From Fratercula arctica (lineage: Eukaryota; Chordata; Aves; Charadriiformes; Alcidae): a stretch of 64,000 nucleotides of DNA. Below are positions 63,851-64,000 of the stretch, in pieces. A program made the translations under genes and the position numbers. The stretch is taken from the NCBI GenBank assembly GCA_947846985.1, contig CANTUZ010000002.1, positions 17,065,587-17,129,586 on the forward strand, given 5' to 3'. A model generated the notes under the pieces. It was given only the letters and a program-made list of their open reading frames with translations. It was not told the DNA's origin and searched no databases. Numbering within the stretch: position 1 is the first letter of the stretch; every line of letters begins with the position of its first letter.

Positions 63851-64000
63851 ACCTGCTCCAAACCCCCTGTTCCTGAGCATGACTGTCGAGAAACTTGTGG
63901 TAAGACAGTCCTTGCAGTTTGGACACCCTCATTCTCCTGTGATTCCACGCTGCCTGGTGCCCGACTGGCGAGTGGTGACAGACTGTCCTATTTGGGTAGT

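Noticed and set aside
63540..63932. 130-codon minus-strand frame opposite the signal-peptide candidate
   Set aside because: It has no signal peptide, domain or splice context, and is most likely the shadow of the + strand frame.

Overview
The window looks like bird nuclear DNA. Three things suggest this. Several CR1 LINE 3' ends carry the ATTCTATG-type octamer tail. A solo LTR at about 55 kb has the ends and layout of a common avian ERVL-like family. The one gene that can be named with confidence is the first coding exon of ZEB1, whose N-terminal peptide and 5' leader match the vertebrate gene. More than 98% of the window is non-coding.

Layout. 1-12807 is the start of ZEB1 intron 1 (the gene is on the minus strand and runs off the left edge); I see no exon in it, only one short CR1 scrap and simple repeats. 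About 11640-13620 is a roughly 2 kb CpG island holding the intron start, the 58-nt coding part of exon 1 (12808-12865), a conserved 5' leader and the presumed promoter. The island contains eight CAGGTA/CAGGTG-type E-boxes (the motif ZEB1 itself binds), a strong G-quadruplex-capable tract just upstream of the start codon, and a start-stop upstream ORF. From 13621 to about 63500 is mostly intergenic, AT-rich sequence upstream of ZEB1. It holds two clear 5'-truncated CR1 copies (30604-31077 and 54043-54508), an older CR1-like remnant (31432-31905), a small orphan CpG island (33380-33620), a perfect 25-bp palindrome (36197-36221) and the solo LTR with a 5-bp target duplication (54980-55482).

The most gene-like unexplained item is at the right edge: a reading frame at 63572-63850 that begins with a convincing signal peptide and continues as a cysteine-rich segment, placed between plausible splice sites but broken by one in-frame TGA. 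It could be an exon of a secreted protein not known to me, a decayed copy of one, or chance.

How the parts work together: the only evident functional unit is the ZEB1 promoter and first exon. ZEB1 is an E-box-binding repressor, and the E-box cluster would fit autoregulation. I did not find a new multi-gene system, and nothing here supports claiming one.
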